64,000 bases of DNA. It comes from UBA9926 sp038131595. GTDB taxonomy: Bacteria > Pseudomonadota > Gammaproteobacteria > Pseudomonadales > Azotimanducaceae. Made by a program: the position numbers and the translations under genes. Below the pieces are notes generated by a model, which saw only the letters and a program-made list of their open reading frames with translations, did no database searches and was not told where the DNA came from. The stretch spans positions 1,054,001-1,118,000 of the forward strand of contig JAYPPR010000008.1 of assembly GCA_038131595.1 (NCBI GenBank). The letters are read 5' to 3'. How positions within the stretch are numbered: position 1 is the stretch's first letter; the number at the start of each line of letters is the position of its first letter. This document shows positions 1 through 8,227 of this stretch, piece by piece.

Positions 1-1
1 G

Positions 2-301
2 GACACGGGTGAGAAGGTTTATCAGCAAAATTGCATGTCTTGCCACCAGGCGAATGGCGAGGGGATCCCCCCAGCCTTTCCGTCACTGGTTGGCCAAGGG
101 CTCTCGATTGGCCCCATTGGCGAGCACATTGACATCGTCATTAATGGTAAAGCGGGCACAGCGATGCAGGCGTTTGCATCACAGCTGAATCCCGCAGAAA
201 TTGCCGCAGTGGTTACGTATGAGCGTAATGCATGGGGTAACAACGTGGGCGATATGGCGCAGCCCAGGGAAGTGAATGCGCTGATTACCGGTGAAGAGTA
301 G
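2..301 (+). CDS. coxB: Cytochrome c oxidase subunit II, C-terminal cytochrome c domain (partial)
   Basis: The reading frame is already open at base 2, so the 5' part (membrane hairpin and CuA domain) lies outside the window. What remains is a class I cytochrome c domain: a heme-binding CMSCH near its start and a likely axial Met in GTAMQAF. A cytochrome c domain fused to the end of subunit II is typical of caa3-type oxidases, in which it passes electrons to CuA on the periplasmic side. It ends 9 bases before coxA, as expected for the first gene of the cox operon. The family assignment of this fragment rests partly on that context. Confidence 0.9.
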   Translation, partial: DTGEKVYQQNCMSCHQANGEGIPPAFPSLVGQGLSIGPIGEHIDIVINGKAGTAMQAFASQLNPAEIAAVVTYERNAWGNNVGDMAQPREVNALITGEE

Positions 302-310
302 GAGTAATAG

Positions 311-1906
311 ATGAGTGCAGTAATCGAAAATCACCACGATGACCACGATCATGGGCCTGACAAAGGGCTGATGCGGTGGGTACTAACGACGAACCATAAG
401 GACATTGGTTCGCTCTATCTTTGGTTTAGTTTTGCGATGTTTTTGGTGGGCGGATGTATGGCCCTTGTCATCCGAGCGGAGTTGTTTCAGCCAGGATTAC
501 AGCTAGTCGCGCCAGAATTCTTCAACCAAATGACAACCATGCACGGGTTAATCATGGTCTTTGGTGCCGTGATGCCGGCATTCGTGGGCCTTGCCAACTG
601 GCTGGTACCGATGATGATTGGCGCGCCGGACATGGCGCTGCCCCGGATGAACAACTACAGCTTCTGGATCCTTCCGTTTGCTTTCGGAATGCTCATTAGC
701 ACACTGTTCATGGAAGGCGGTGCACCCAACTTTGGCTGGACGTTCTATGCGCCCCTGTCAACCGAGTATGCGCCCCCATCTGTGACTTACTTCATCTTTG
801 CGGTTCACTTGATGGGTATTTCGTCCATCATGGGCTCGATTAATGTCATCGTCACGATTCTAAACATGCGCGCTCCCGGCATGCGTTTGATGGATATGCC
901 TTTATTTGTATGGACGTGGCTCATTACGGCCTATCTGCTGATTGCGGTAATGCCTGTACTTGCTGGCGTGGTGACCATGATGCTGATGGACATCCACTTT
1001 GGCACTGCTTTCTTTAGCGCTGCAGGTGGAGGGGATCCCGTGTTATTCCAGCACGTGTTCTGGTTCTTCGGGCACCCAGAGGTCTACATCATGATCTTGC
1101 CGGCCTTCGGTATCGTGTCGGCGATCATTCCAACCTTTGCTCGTAAGAAGCTGTTTGGTTATGACTCGATGGTCTACGCCACAGCTTCTATCGCATTCTT
1201 GTCCTTTATCGTTTGGGCGCACCATATGTTCACGGTGGGGATGCCAATCGCAGGTGAGCTCTACTTCATGTATGCCACCATGCTCATTGCCGTCCCGACC
1301 GGCGTAAAGGTGTTTAACTGGATTGCGACGATGTGGAAAGGGTCAATGACGTTTGAGACGCCGATGTTGTTCGCGATCGCATTCGTCATCCTATTCACGA
1401 TTGGAGGATTCTCAGGCTTGATGCTGTCCATCGTGCCAGCGGACTTCCAGTATCACGATACGTACTTTGTGGTAGCGCACTTCCACTACGTGCTAGTTCC
1501 CGGCTCGATCTTCTCGATTATGGCGGCGGCTTACTACTGGCTGCCTAAGTGGACGGGCAATATGTACGATGAAACGTTGGGTAAAACACACTTCTGGCTG
1601 TCATTTATCGGAGTCAATGTGACGTTCTTCCCGCAGCATTTCATTGGCCTTGCCGGCATGCCACGTCGTTACCCAGACTATGCGCTCCAGTTTGCCGATT
1701 GGAACATGGTCTCGAGTGTGGGCGCCTACATTTTCGGTTTCAGCCAGCTCTTGTTCCTCTTTATTGTCATCAAGACGATTCGCGGCGGGAAGAAAGCTAG
1801 CGATGAAGTGTGGGATGGTGCAGAAGGTCTTGAGTGGACGATTCCGTCACCCGCGCCTTATCACACCTTTTCTACGCCGCCTGCTTTACCTGCTCGAGCA
1901 CACTGA
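311..1906 (+). CDS. coxA: Cytochrome c oxidase subunit I
   Basis: Catalytic heme a/a3-CuB subunit of the aa3-type terminal oxidase, which reduces O2 to water and pumps protons. The 531-residue protein has about twelve hydrophobic segments. A heme a ligand His is visible at position 78 (TTMHGL). The CuB/crosslink motif GHPEVY is at 254-259, with Glu257 and Tyr259, followed by a His pair in WAHHMFTVG and the heme a3/a ligands in AHFHYVLV. The N-terminus is unusually rich in His and Asp (residues 7-15). GGAG at 301-304 supports the ATG at 311. Second gene of the cox operon, directly after coxB. Confidence 0.98.
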   Translation: MSAVIENHHDDHDHGPDKGLMRWVLTTNHKDIGSLYLWFSFAMFLVGGCMALVIRAELFQPGLQLVAPEFFNQMTTMHGLIMVFGAVMPAFVGLANWLVPMMIGAPDMALPRMNNYSFWILPFAFGMLISTLFMEGGAPNFGWTFYAPLSTEYAPPSVTYFIFAVHLMGISSIMGSINVIVTILNMRAPGMRLMDMPLFVWTWLITAYLLIAVMPVLAGVVTMMLMDIHFGTAFFSAAGGGDPVLFQHVFWFFGHPEVYIMILPAFGIVSAIIPTFARKKLFGYDSMVYATASIAFLSFIVWAHHMFTVGMPIAGELYFMYATMLIAVPTGVKVFNWIATMWKGSMTFETPMLFAIAFVILFTIGGFSGLMLSIVPADFQYHDTYFVVAHFHYVLVPGSIFSIMAAAYYWLPKWTGNMYDETLGKTHFWLSFIGVNVTFFPQHFIGLAGMPRRYPDYALQFADWNMVSSVGAYIFGFSQLLFLFIVIKTIRGGKKASDEVWDGAEGLEWTIPSPAPYHTFSTPPALPARAH

Positions 1907-1932
1907 GTGAAGGCAGGAGCGAGATAGGCCGC

Positions 1933-2484
1933 ATGACAATGAAAGAAGCCACAACATTCGCTACAGCAAAGCTCGCGGGCATTGCTGTAGCCATGTTCGC
2001 CTTCGGATTCGCCTTGGTGCCGCTGTACGAGATCTACTGCCAGGTCACTGGCGCCAATGGCAAAACGGGTGACCAATACCAGGCAACTGAGCAGCTGATC
2101 ATTGACGAAAGTCGAGAAGTGACTGTTCAGTTCTTAGCGAACAACAACGCTAATATGCCTTGGCAATTTCGCCCGTCAGTTCGAACGATGAAGGTTGTGC
2201 CTGGGAAAATGTATGAAACCACGTTTTTCGCGGGCAACATTACGCGTGATTCGATGATCGGGCAGGCAGTGCCAAGCGTCGCACCGTTTCATGCTGCGGA
2301 GTATTTCCACAAAACAGAATGTTTCTGTTTCGAACAGCAAGAATTGGCTGGCGGCGATCAAATTGACATGCCATTGCGGTTCATTGTCGATCCACAATTG
2401 CCAGACACGGTGAAAACCTTAACACTGTCATACACACTGTTTGACGTCACAGAGGCGGTGCGCGCAAGCATCGCTGCTGAATAA
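1933..2484 (+). CDS. ctaG: Cytochrome c oxidase assembly protein CtaG/Cox11
   Basis: Copper chaperone that delivers Cu to the CuB site of subunit I. The protein is 183 residues with one N-terminal membrane anchor (about residues 13-32) and a periplasmic domain. The diagnostic copper-binding motif CFCFEQQ is present, followed by MPLRFIVDPQLP, which is conserved in Cox11. The frame stays open upstream into coxA, but the ATG at 1933, preceded by an AGGAG-like sequence around 1914-1918, gives the normal family N-terminus. It lies between coxA and coxC, the standard proteobacterial order. Confidence 0.95.
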   Translation: MTMKEATTFATAKLAGIAVAMFAFGFALVPLYEIYCQVTGANGKTGDQYQATEQLIIDESREVTVQFLANNNANMPWQFRPSVRTMKVVPGKMYETTFFAGNITRDSMIGQAVPSVAPFHAAEYFHKTECFCFEQQELAGGDQIDMPLRFIVDPQLPDTVKTLTLSYTLFDVTEAVRASIAAE

Positions 2485-2519
2485 GTAGCTGAACAAGTAA
2501 AGGAATAGAGAGAACCAAT

Positions 2520-3422
2520 ATGTCCTCTGATACTACCTACGAAACGTATTACGTGCCCCACAACAGCGCATTGCCGTTCTTCGCATCGCTTGGAATCTTC
2601 CTGACCGTATTTGGTGCCGGCAATATCATGAATGAAATGTCGTCGGGAACGGAGAGTAGTTTCGGCGAGATTGTCTTCATGATGGGCGGATTGGTCATGG
2701 CGGCCACGCTTTTTTTCTGGTTCTCCAAGGTCATCGAGGAAAATCACGCGAAGCTTTACAGCCAGCAGATGGACCGATCCTTTGTTTGGGGCATGAGCTG
2801 GTTTATTTTTTCTGAGGTGATGTTTTTCGCCGCGTTCTTTGGTGCTTTGTTTTACGTACGCTTTTGGCTTGTAGACTGGATTGGTGGTGAAGGTGAGCGA
2901 GGCCCGAGCGACATGCTCTGGCCAGACTACGTCCCAGAATGGCCGCTTTTGTCTAATCCTGACAACACCCGCTTTGCTGGGCCGGAGGGCGTCATTGGCT
3001 GGAACGGACTGCCACTCATTAACACCATTCTTTTGCTCTTATCCAGCGTTACGGTAACGTTTGCTCACCATGGCATCAATGAGGGTAATCGATCAAAAAT
3101 CATTAATTGGTTGATTGCCACCGTCGTTTTGGGCATAGCCTTTCTCTTTTGTCAGGCATACGAGTACTACGAGGCCTATGCTCACTACGGCTTGACGCTT
3201 GACTCCGGCATCTTCGGCTCGACGTTCTTTATGTTGACCGGCTTCCACGGCGCTCACGTCACCATCGGCACCATCATGCTACTAGTCATGCTGGGTCGAG
3301 CCATAAAGGGCCATTTCACAGCGACCGACTGCTTTGGATTTGAAGCGGCTGCTTGGTATTGGCACTTTGTCGACGTCGTCTGGGTGTTGCTCTTTATCTT
3401 CGTTTATATTCTCGGCACCTAA
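2520..3422 (+). CDS. coxC: Cytochrome c oxidase subunit III
   Basis: Integral membrane subunit III of the aa3 oxidase, thought to stabilise the complex and its proton uptake path. The 300-residue protein has seven predicted membrane segments and the conserved features EVMFFAAFFGA, an internal HHG and the C-terminal WYWHFVDVVW. A hydrophilic insertion at roughly residues 120-155 (GEGERGPSD and following) is typical of gammaproteobacterial subunit III. Start ATG at 2520, 35 bases after ctaG. It appears to end the structural part of the operon, because a hairpin follows 15 bases downstream. Confidence 0.97.
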   Translation: MSSDTTYETYYVPHNSALPFFASLGIFLTVFGAGNIMNEMSSGTESSFGEIVFMMGGLVMAATLFFWFSKVIEENHAKLYSQQMDRSFVWGMSWFIFSEVMFFAAFFGALFYVRFWLVDWIGGEGERGPSDMLWPDYVPEWPLLSNPDNTRFAGPEGVIGWNGLPLINTILLLLSSVTVTFAHHGINEGNRSKIINWLIATVVLGIAFLFCQAYEYYEAYAHYGLTLDSGIFGSTFFMLTGFHGAHVTIGTIMLLVMLGRAIKGHFTATDCFGFEAAAWYWHFVDVVWVLLFIFVYILGT

Positions 3423-3437
3423 TCAAGGGCTTTGACC

Positions 3438-3464
3438 CCGCGTGTACTTAGAATGTGCGCGCGG
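3438..3464 (+). terminator. Hairpin downstream of coxC
   Basis: Two 10-base arms (3438-3447 and 3455-3464) pair fully if two G-U pairs are allowed, around a 7-base loop. No T run follows, so this could be a transcript-end stabiliser or a weak terminator rather than a classical intrinsic terminator. The rest of 3465-3724 shows no gene. Confidence 0.4.
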
Positions 3465-3724
3465 AGGGAACAGTTCATTGGCGGGCTTAAGCGCTAGGCT
3501 TCGAGCACCAGCATAGTTTCTCGGCTACCAACGTCGGCAAATAGAAGCGTCTCTGTTGTGTAAAGCGTGTTCTAGATGGCGCTGCCCTTCCGCCAGCCCC
3601 GGCAGGAGCTCGCCTTTATATAATTTTGTGAGAAACGATGCGACTGAGTCCTGACCGAAGGGGGGATGGCAATCAGCATCTTGTTGAGTTCGGATACTTT
3701 CTTAGACTTAGCTGCGGGTTATGG

Positions 3725-3940
3725 TTACAGCCAAGGAGCAGACAGGCCCAGTTGCCCGGTCGTCATCCCGAATACAACGGCCCCAATAGTGACGGCGCCG
3801 AGCGCAACCCTAATCGTTAGGTACTTTGCCGTCCTGGTGCCTTCGCTATTGCCCATATCGACCATCATGGCCCGATAAGCTAACGCCAACACAACGATGT
3901 TAGCGAGTAGGAGTAAACAGATAATTACTTTCAGCAGCAT
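3725..3940 (-). CDS. DUF2909 twin-transmembrane protein
   Basis: Small 71-residue membrane protein with two hydrophobic segments (about residues 1-22 and 46-63) separated by a short polar loop. The size, the MLLK start and the position, antisense within a cox operon between coxC and surf1, match the DUF2909 family that is usually found at this site in gammaproteobacteria. A longer ATG-initiated frame exists, but the ATG at 3940 has an AGGG-type ribosome site and gives the family N-terminus. A role near cytochrome oxidase assembly is suggested only by location; no biochemical function is known to me. Confidence 0.8.
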   Translation of the reverse strand: MLLKVIICLLLLANIVVLALAYRAMMVDMGNSEGTRTAKYLTIRVALGAVTIGAVVFGMTTGQLGLSAPWL

Positions 3941-4023
3941 GAGGCACCCTTTTGTGCAGTCCGTCATTATACGCACGACTGCAGAATCTGATCGAATGCC
4001 GGTTGAGTTAAATTAGACTCACC

Positions 4024-4797
4024 ATGAATCGGCAATTGACTATCCTAAACTTCCGGCTGTTGCTGTTTACCGTATTTTTCTTGGCGGTATTTGTTCGGCT
4101 AGGATTCTGGCAACTGGAACGAGCGCAAGAAAAAGAGGCGCAGAGGAATGCCCAAGCCGTGGCCGACGGCGCGCAGCCCGTGACGCTCTCGCGAGCGCAC
4201 CGCGAGCGCTCGCGTTTATCTGGGCAATTGATCGAAGACCGAGGGCGTTTCCTTGAAGAGGTCGTGTTCCTTAGAGACAACGTGATCTTCCAAGGGACAG
4301 TCGGTTTTGAGGTGATGAGGCCTTTTCGTTCTGAGGCCGGTGATATCGCCTTGGTGAATTTTGGATTCGTGCCGGGAGGTAGCGATCGCTCTGTTTTGCC
4401 CTCGGTGCCTGCCTTGACCGAGGTCGATGAACTCTCAGGACGAGCGTATATCAGCGAGTGGGCAAGTGATGCTGGCATCGACCTCTACACTGGCTGGCCA
4501 CGAATAACGCCGACCCAATCACCGCTCGCCAACGGCAACATTGCGGGGCTTTCGCTGTTACCCTTTATCGTGCGCCTAGACGCCAGCCACCCCGACGCGC
4601 TGCCACGATTTTGGCCGCTCACGGTGACGAGCGCAGAGAAACATCGAGGCTACGCAGTTCAATGGTTCTTAATGGCGGTGGCTCTACTGACATTATTTAT
4701 CGTATTTACATGGAAGCAGTACAAGGAGCAGCGGGACAAGTCTCCCGCCCACGCGACAAAGGAGATCGATGGACATGAACGACGCGACGCAGAGTAA
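4024..4797 (+). CDS. SURF1-family cytochrome oxidase assembly protein
   Basis: The 257-residue protein has the SURF1 layout: an N-terminal membrane segment (about residues 11-27), the conserved LGFWQLERAQEK just after it, a periplasmic domain, and a second membrane segment near the C-terminus after HRGYAVQWFLMA. SURF1 proteins assist insertion of heme a into subunit I. It overlaps the next gene by 29 bases, which implies co-translation. It restarts plus-strand transcription after the antisense DUF2909 gene. Confidence 0.93.
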   Translation: MNRQLTILNFRLLLFTVFFLAVFVRLGFWQLERAQEKEAQRNAQAVADGAQPVTLSRAHRERSRLSGQLIEDRGRFLEEVVFLRDNVIFQGTVGFEVMRPFRSEAGDIALVNFGFVPGGSDRSVLPSVPALTEVDELSGRAYISEWASDAGIDLYTGWPRITPTQSPLANGNIAGLSLLPFIVRLDASHPDALPRFWPLTVTSAEKHRGYAVQWFLMAVALLTLFIVFTWKQYKEQRDKSPAHATKEIDGHERRDAE

Positions 4798-5341
4798 CTC
4801 TCGCAAAAAGCTGCTCCTGCTGGCGGGCATCGCATTCGTACCGCTTTTTATTGCGTATGGGATGTTTTTTTTCGCGCCCGGTCTTGCGCCCTCAGACACG
4901 AAAAATAATGGCCGACTCATTCAGCCGCCCCTTGAGGCCACCGCCTTGGAGACACCCACTAGGCAGTGGAGCATCCTGGTGCTCACCAGTAATGACTGTG
5001 ATGCTTCGTGTGAAGAAAGGCTCTACCTGACGAGACAAATTCATACCGCGCTAGGCAAGGACTCAGAGCGTGTCATTCGCCGATGGGTCCGCCCTAATCC
5101 AGTCAACCCTGATGCCTGGCAAACCATTGGACCCGAGCATCCTGGCCTCGAACCTTGGATATCGGCTGACCTCCAATCGACGCTCGAAACCTATTCGAAC
5201 ACACAGTTACCAGGAACGGAGACAGCCGTCTTTCTGGCTGACCCATTGGGAAACATCATGATGGCTTTTCCTGATGATCAGGTTGGTAAACCGCTATTAG
5301 AAGATTTAAAGCTCTTACTCAAGCTTTCGAAACTCGGTTAG
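4769..5341 (+). CDS. Membrane-anchored CX3C protein of the cox assembly cluster
   Basis: 190 residues with one N-terminal membrane segment (about 15-38) and a soluble periplasmic part. A CDASC motif at 77-81 follows a beta-strand-like stretch (WSILVLTSNDC), the same CX3C spacing and setting as the copper site of SCO proteins; the tail resembles a thioredoxin-like fold (LADPLGNIMMAF). Genes of this type commonly sit between surf1 and ctaA/ctaB in gammaproteobacteria and are annotated as hypothetical. A thiol or copper role in oxidase assembly is inferred. Start may be ATG 4769 or 4775. Confidence 0.75.
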   Translation: MDMNDATQSNSRKKLLLLAGIAFVPLFIAYGMFFFAPGLAPSDTKNNGRLIQPPLEATALETPTRQWSILVLTSNDCDASCEERLYLTRQIHTALGKDSERVIRRWVRPNPVNPDAWQTIGPEHPGLEPWISADLQSTLETYSNTQLPGTETAVFLADPLGNIMMAFPDDQVGKPLLEDLKLLLKLSKLG

Positions 5342-5406
5342 AAGACCATGAAAAAGCCTGTTTCATCCGGTAAAATGCCCGGCCCTGCGATCGCCTCACG
5401 CTAGCT

Positions 5407-6309
5407 ATGACTGAGATCTCTTCCACCATGCCCGCCGCAACTTGGCGCGACTACTACGAAATGTGCAAGCCTCGCGTTGTGTTGCTAATGCTGCTTTGCA
5501 CGCTGGTGGGTATGTATTTGGCAACCCCTGGTTGGGTAGCGCTTGATCTCATTGCAGCATGCTTGACCGGCGTTGCTCTGGTTGCAGGGTCTGCAGCAGC
5601 GTTGAACCATTTGGTTGATGCGAAAGTTGACCAGAAGATGGCGAGAACGGAGAACAGGCCGGTTGCCCAAGGTCGCGTGAGTTTCCAGCAAGGGCTGGCG
5701 TTTGTCGCACTCACAGGGATCGTTGGCGAAGCCATTTTGTATCTCTACGTGAACCCCTTAACCGCATGGCTGAATTTCTTCTCATGGGTGGGCTATGGAT
5801 TGGTTTACAGCCTGTATCTCAAGCGAGCGACGCCCCAGAATATTGTCATCGGTGGCCTCTTTGGGGCCGCGCCTCCTCTCTTTGGTTGGACGGCGGTCAC
5901 CAATAGCATTGATGGCGGCGGCATTTTGCTCGTTCTCATTATTTTCGCCTGGACTCCCCCCCACTTTTGGGCGCTCGCTGTGGATCGCTTAGAGGAGTAC
6001 CGGAAAGTCGACATGCCGATGCTGCCCGTCACCCACGGCGTTCAATACACGAACTTGCATATTCTTTTGTACACGATCGTGCTTATCGTTGTGTCGATCC
6101 TTCCTTACGTCATAGGCATGAGCAACCTCATTTATTTGGTCGCGGCGTTAGGGCTCGGTGCAGGATTTCTCTATTGGGCGATTGCGATGATGAGAGGTAA
6201 GAATCCGCGGGCCCCTATCGAGACTTTCCGCTACTCAATTCTCTATTTGGCCGTCTTGTTTGTCGCATTACTCGTGGATCATTATGCGATGCCGGTGAGT
6301 TATGCATAG
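5407..6309 (+). CDS. ctaB: Protoheme IX farnesyltransferase (heme O synthase)
   Basis: UbiA-family membrane prenyltransferase that adds a farnesyl group to heme b, giving heme O. The 300-residue protein has about eight to nine hydrophobic segments. The first Asp-rich loop is visible as NHLVDAKVDQKMARTENRP, and a second conserved site as WTPPHFWALA. The C-terminus overlaps sco by 8 bases. Heme O must normally be oxidised by CtaA to heme A for an aa3 enzyme, yet ctaA is absent from its usual place just upstream. Confidence 0.97.
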   Translation: MTEISSTMPAATWRDYYEMCKPRVVLLMLLCTLVGMYLATPGWVALDLIAACLTGVALVAGSAAALNHLVDAKVDQKMARTENRPVAQGRVSFQQGLAFVALTGIVGEAILYLYVNPLTAWLNFFSWVGYGLVYSLYLKRATPQNIVIGGLFGAAPPLFGWTAVTNSIDGGGILLVLIIFAWTPPHFWALAVDRLEEYRKVDMPMLPVTHGVQYTNLHILLYTIVLIVVSILPYVIGMSNLIYLVAALGLGAGFLYWAIAMMRGKNPRAPIETFRYSILYLAVLFVALLVDHYAMPVSYA

Positions 6310-6931
6310 CGCTGAACAGAAAAAAGGCATCCAACGAACGCTGTTTGGTATCGCGGGATTCATTGCCTTGGTGTTAGGCCTTGTTTTCTCGACGTATACC
6401 TTCAGGGAAGTCTCTCTGTCACAGGAGGAGGCTGCGGCGCTGGGCTACATCCAGTTCGAGCAAGCCCGTCCGGTTGTCGGACTCGCAATGATTAACCAAG
6501 ACGGGGACTTGGTGAGCGAATCCACATTTCTCGGGCGCTGGAATCTGCTCTATTTTGGCTTCACCTATTGCCCAGATATTTGCCCGACAACGCTGGCAGT
6601 CATGAATCAAGCGCTGGAAGGAATAGAGAATGCCCCGGCAGTGCATTTGGTGACGGTCGATCCAGAACGAGATACGCCAGATCAGCTTCGTCGGTATCTC
6701 GCAGCGTTCAATCCCACCTTTCTGGGGATGACCAGCACGCATGAAGCGACGGTTCACTTTGCCCAACAAGTGAACGTTGCCTTTGGAAAAATCCCAGACA
6801 AAGAACCAGGCACCTACACGATGGATCACACGGGTTCGATTGTGGTGATTAACCCTCAAGGCGGTTACCAAGGGTTCATTAAGGCGCCCCACAACGCGCA
6901 AGATCTTGCCACCATTATTCGGCATCTTTAG
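6302..6931 (+). CDS. SCO1/SenC-family copper chaperone
   Basis: Membrane-anchored thioredoxin-fold protein needed for CuA assembly in subunit II. 209 residues with an N-terminal membrane segment (about 12-30). The copper ligands are all visible: the two Cys of CPDICP following FGFTY, and the His of YTMDHTGS. The strand VHLVTVDPERDTP is also typical of the family. It overlaps ctaB by 8 bases and closes the plus-strand cytochrome oxidase group. Confidence 0.95.
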   Translation: MHSAEQKKGIQRTLFGIAGFIALVLGLVFSTYTFREVSLSQEEAAALGYIQFEQARPVVGLAMINQDGDLVSESTFLGRWNLLYFGFTYCPDICPTTLAVMNQALEGIENAPAVHLVTVDPERDTPDQLRRYLAAFNPTFLGMTSTHEATVHFAQQVNVAFGKIPDKEPGTYTMDHTGSIVVINPQGGYQGFIKAPHNAQDLATIIRHL

Positions 6932-6945
6932 GGCTGCAAAGTGGA

Positions 6946-6967
6946 GGCAAGGCAAGCGCTCCTTGCC
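6946..6967. terminator. Hairpin between convergent sco and thrB
   Basis: A perfect 7-base stem (GGCAAGG at 6946-6952, CCTTGCC at 6961-6967) with an 8-base loop sits in the 51-bp gap between two converging genes. There is no T run on either side, so its use as a bidirectional terminator is only suggested by position. Confidence 0.35.
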
Positions 6968-6982
6968 CATATCAAGAGGGTG

Positions 6983-7921
6983 TTAAGCCCGAGCCGCCTG
7001 CATGAGTCGACTAAGCAGGGTCGCGTATTCCTCTGGGTCTTTTCGAAACCGGCCTTGTTCATCTCTGGTGCTTAGTCTCGAACAGAGCAAGCGCGCCGCT
7101 GCAATCACCTGCGCGGTAGGCAAAGCGCTTCGTTCTTCGGGCTCTAATGCACGAACCGCTTGGTAACCCCGAAGCAGTGCCTCTGCGGACTGTTCCCCGC
7201 CCTCGCTGCCAACCATTGCTCCGCACCAGTCGTTGATGGCGATTGCGAGATCCATAACGAAAGGATCCGAGCCAGCGTGAAAATAATCGAGCAAGCCACT
7301 GAGTGTGCCGTCCGGTAGAAACAAAACGTTATCCCTAAAGGCATCCCCGTGGGTCCATCCAGTCGGCAAGTTAGCGCCGAGTAAGTCGTCGTACAGCGAG
7401 AGTGCATGATGCAGCGCTTGCCTTTCATTCGTCGACCGCTCAGCCGCATAGCTGTCGATGGCAGTAGCGAGCCACTCGGCATCGTAGGGTTGATGGGTCG
7501 GAGGCCGAAAAGCACTTGCGACCTGGTGAAATTGTGCCAGTGTTCGACCGAGCTGATCACAGTGGGCGAGGGTTGGGTGAGTGACGTGGCGGCCTGGCAG
7601 CCACGTGCATAGGGTGACAGGGCTATCGCGAAAACTAAGGAGTCGCTGATTCGAGCGGCTCGTGACAACGTCCGGAAGCGTGCACCCGTAGAACTTGAGA
7701 TGCGTCATTAGATCGACGATTTCCTGAGATCGTCGGAAATCGGCAACCTCAATGAGCGTTAATATGTATTTGGTTTGATCGTCAAACGCTGTTAACTCGA
7801 CCAGGAAATTAGAATTCTCGATCCCTGATGCAATTGCAGACCAATGGGTGAGCGTGCCGCGGTCGTATTGGCCAACCATTTGCTCGATGTCGCGCTGGTC
7901 AAGGTTGGAGTAGACGCCCAT
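6983..7921 (-). CDS. thrB: Homoserine kinase (APH-fold type)
   Basis: Phosphorylates homoserine to O-phosphohomoserine in threonine synthesis; the product is used by ThrC, encoded at 18.6 kb. The 312-residue sequence follows the aminoglycoside-phosphotransferase-like ThrB found in pseudomonads: N-terminal GIENSNFLVEL, the catalytic loop THGDAFRDNVLF and the metal-binding GLLDYFHAGSDPFVMDLA. It lies 3 bases downstream of the DUF2782 gene, a common pairing beside polA in this class. Confidence 0.93.
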   Translation of the reverse strand: MGVYSNLDQRDIEQMVGQYDRGTLTHWSAIASGIENSNFLVELTAFDDQTKYILTLIEVADFRRSQEIVDLMTHLKFYGCTLPDVVTSRSNQRLLSFRDSPVTLCTWLPGRHVTHPTLAHCDQLGRTLAQFHQVASAFRPPTHQPYDAEWLATAIDSYAAERSTNERQALHHALSLYDDLLGANLPTGWTHGDAFRDNVLFLPDGTLSGLLDYFHAGSDPFVMDLAIAINDWCGAMVGSEGGEQSAEALLRGYQAVRALEPEERSALPTAQVIAAARLLCSRLSTRDEQGRFRKDPEEYATLLSRLMQAARA

Positions 7922-7924
7922 AAG

Positions 7925-8227
7925 CTACCACTCAAGCAAAACCCAATTTGGGTACAGGTGCTTTACTTCAGATAGATCCTGATAGTGCGGGCTGCCATCT
8001 GCTGGGACCATATAGTAGGGCCTCCCTTGATCGGGAATCACCTTGATCATGATCAACACACCGTTTTGCCGGAATTCGAACACTTGACCGAGCTCCGACT
8101 GATCGACGATGGTGATGCTTTCTTCTGCCGCCTCAAACGCTTCTGCGTGTGCGAATAAAAGCCATCCGAACCCAAGGGCTACGATAGCGATTGAAAGGAT
8201 GGCTCGAATCAAAGTATGGTGCCGCAC
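7925..8227 (-). CDS. DUF2782 exported protein
   Basis: 100 residues with an N-terminal signal or membrane segment (about 8-26, ending near AHAEA) and a small C-terminal domain with VFEFRQNGVLIMIKVIP and PYYMVPADGSP, which match the DUF2782 family. The GTG start at 8227 overlaps the 5' end of polA on the other strand, so the two genes are divergent with almost no spacer; a TTG at 8212 is an alternative start. It is transcribed with thrB. Function unknown. Confidence 0.75.
   Translation of the reverse strand: MRHHTLIRAILSIAIVALGFGWLLFAHAEAFEAAEESITIVDQSELGQVFEFRQNGVLIMIKVIPDQGRPYYMVPADGSPHYQDLSEVKHLYPNWVLLEW

Noticed and set aside
3638..3878. Plus-strand frames opposite the DUF2909 gene
   Set aside because: Antisense to a well-supported family gene, with no ribosome site or family features.
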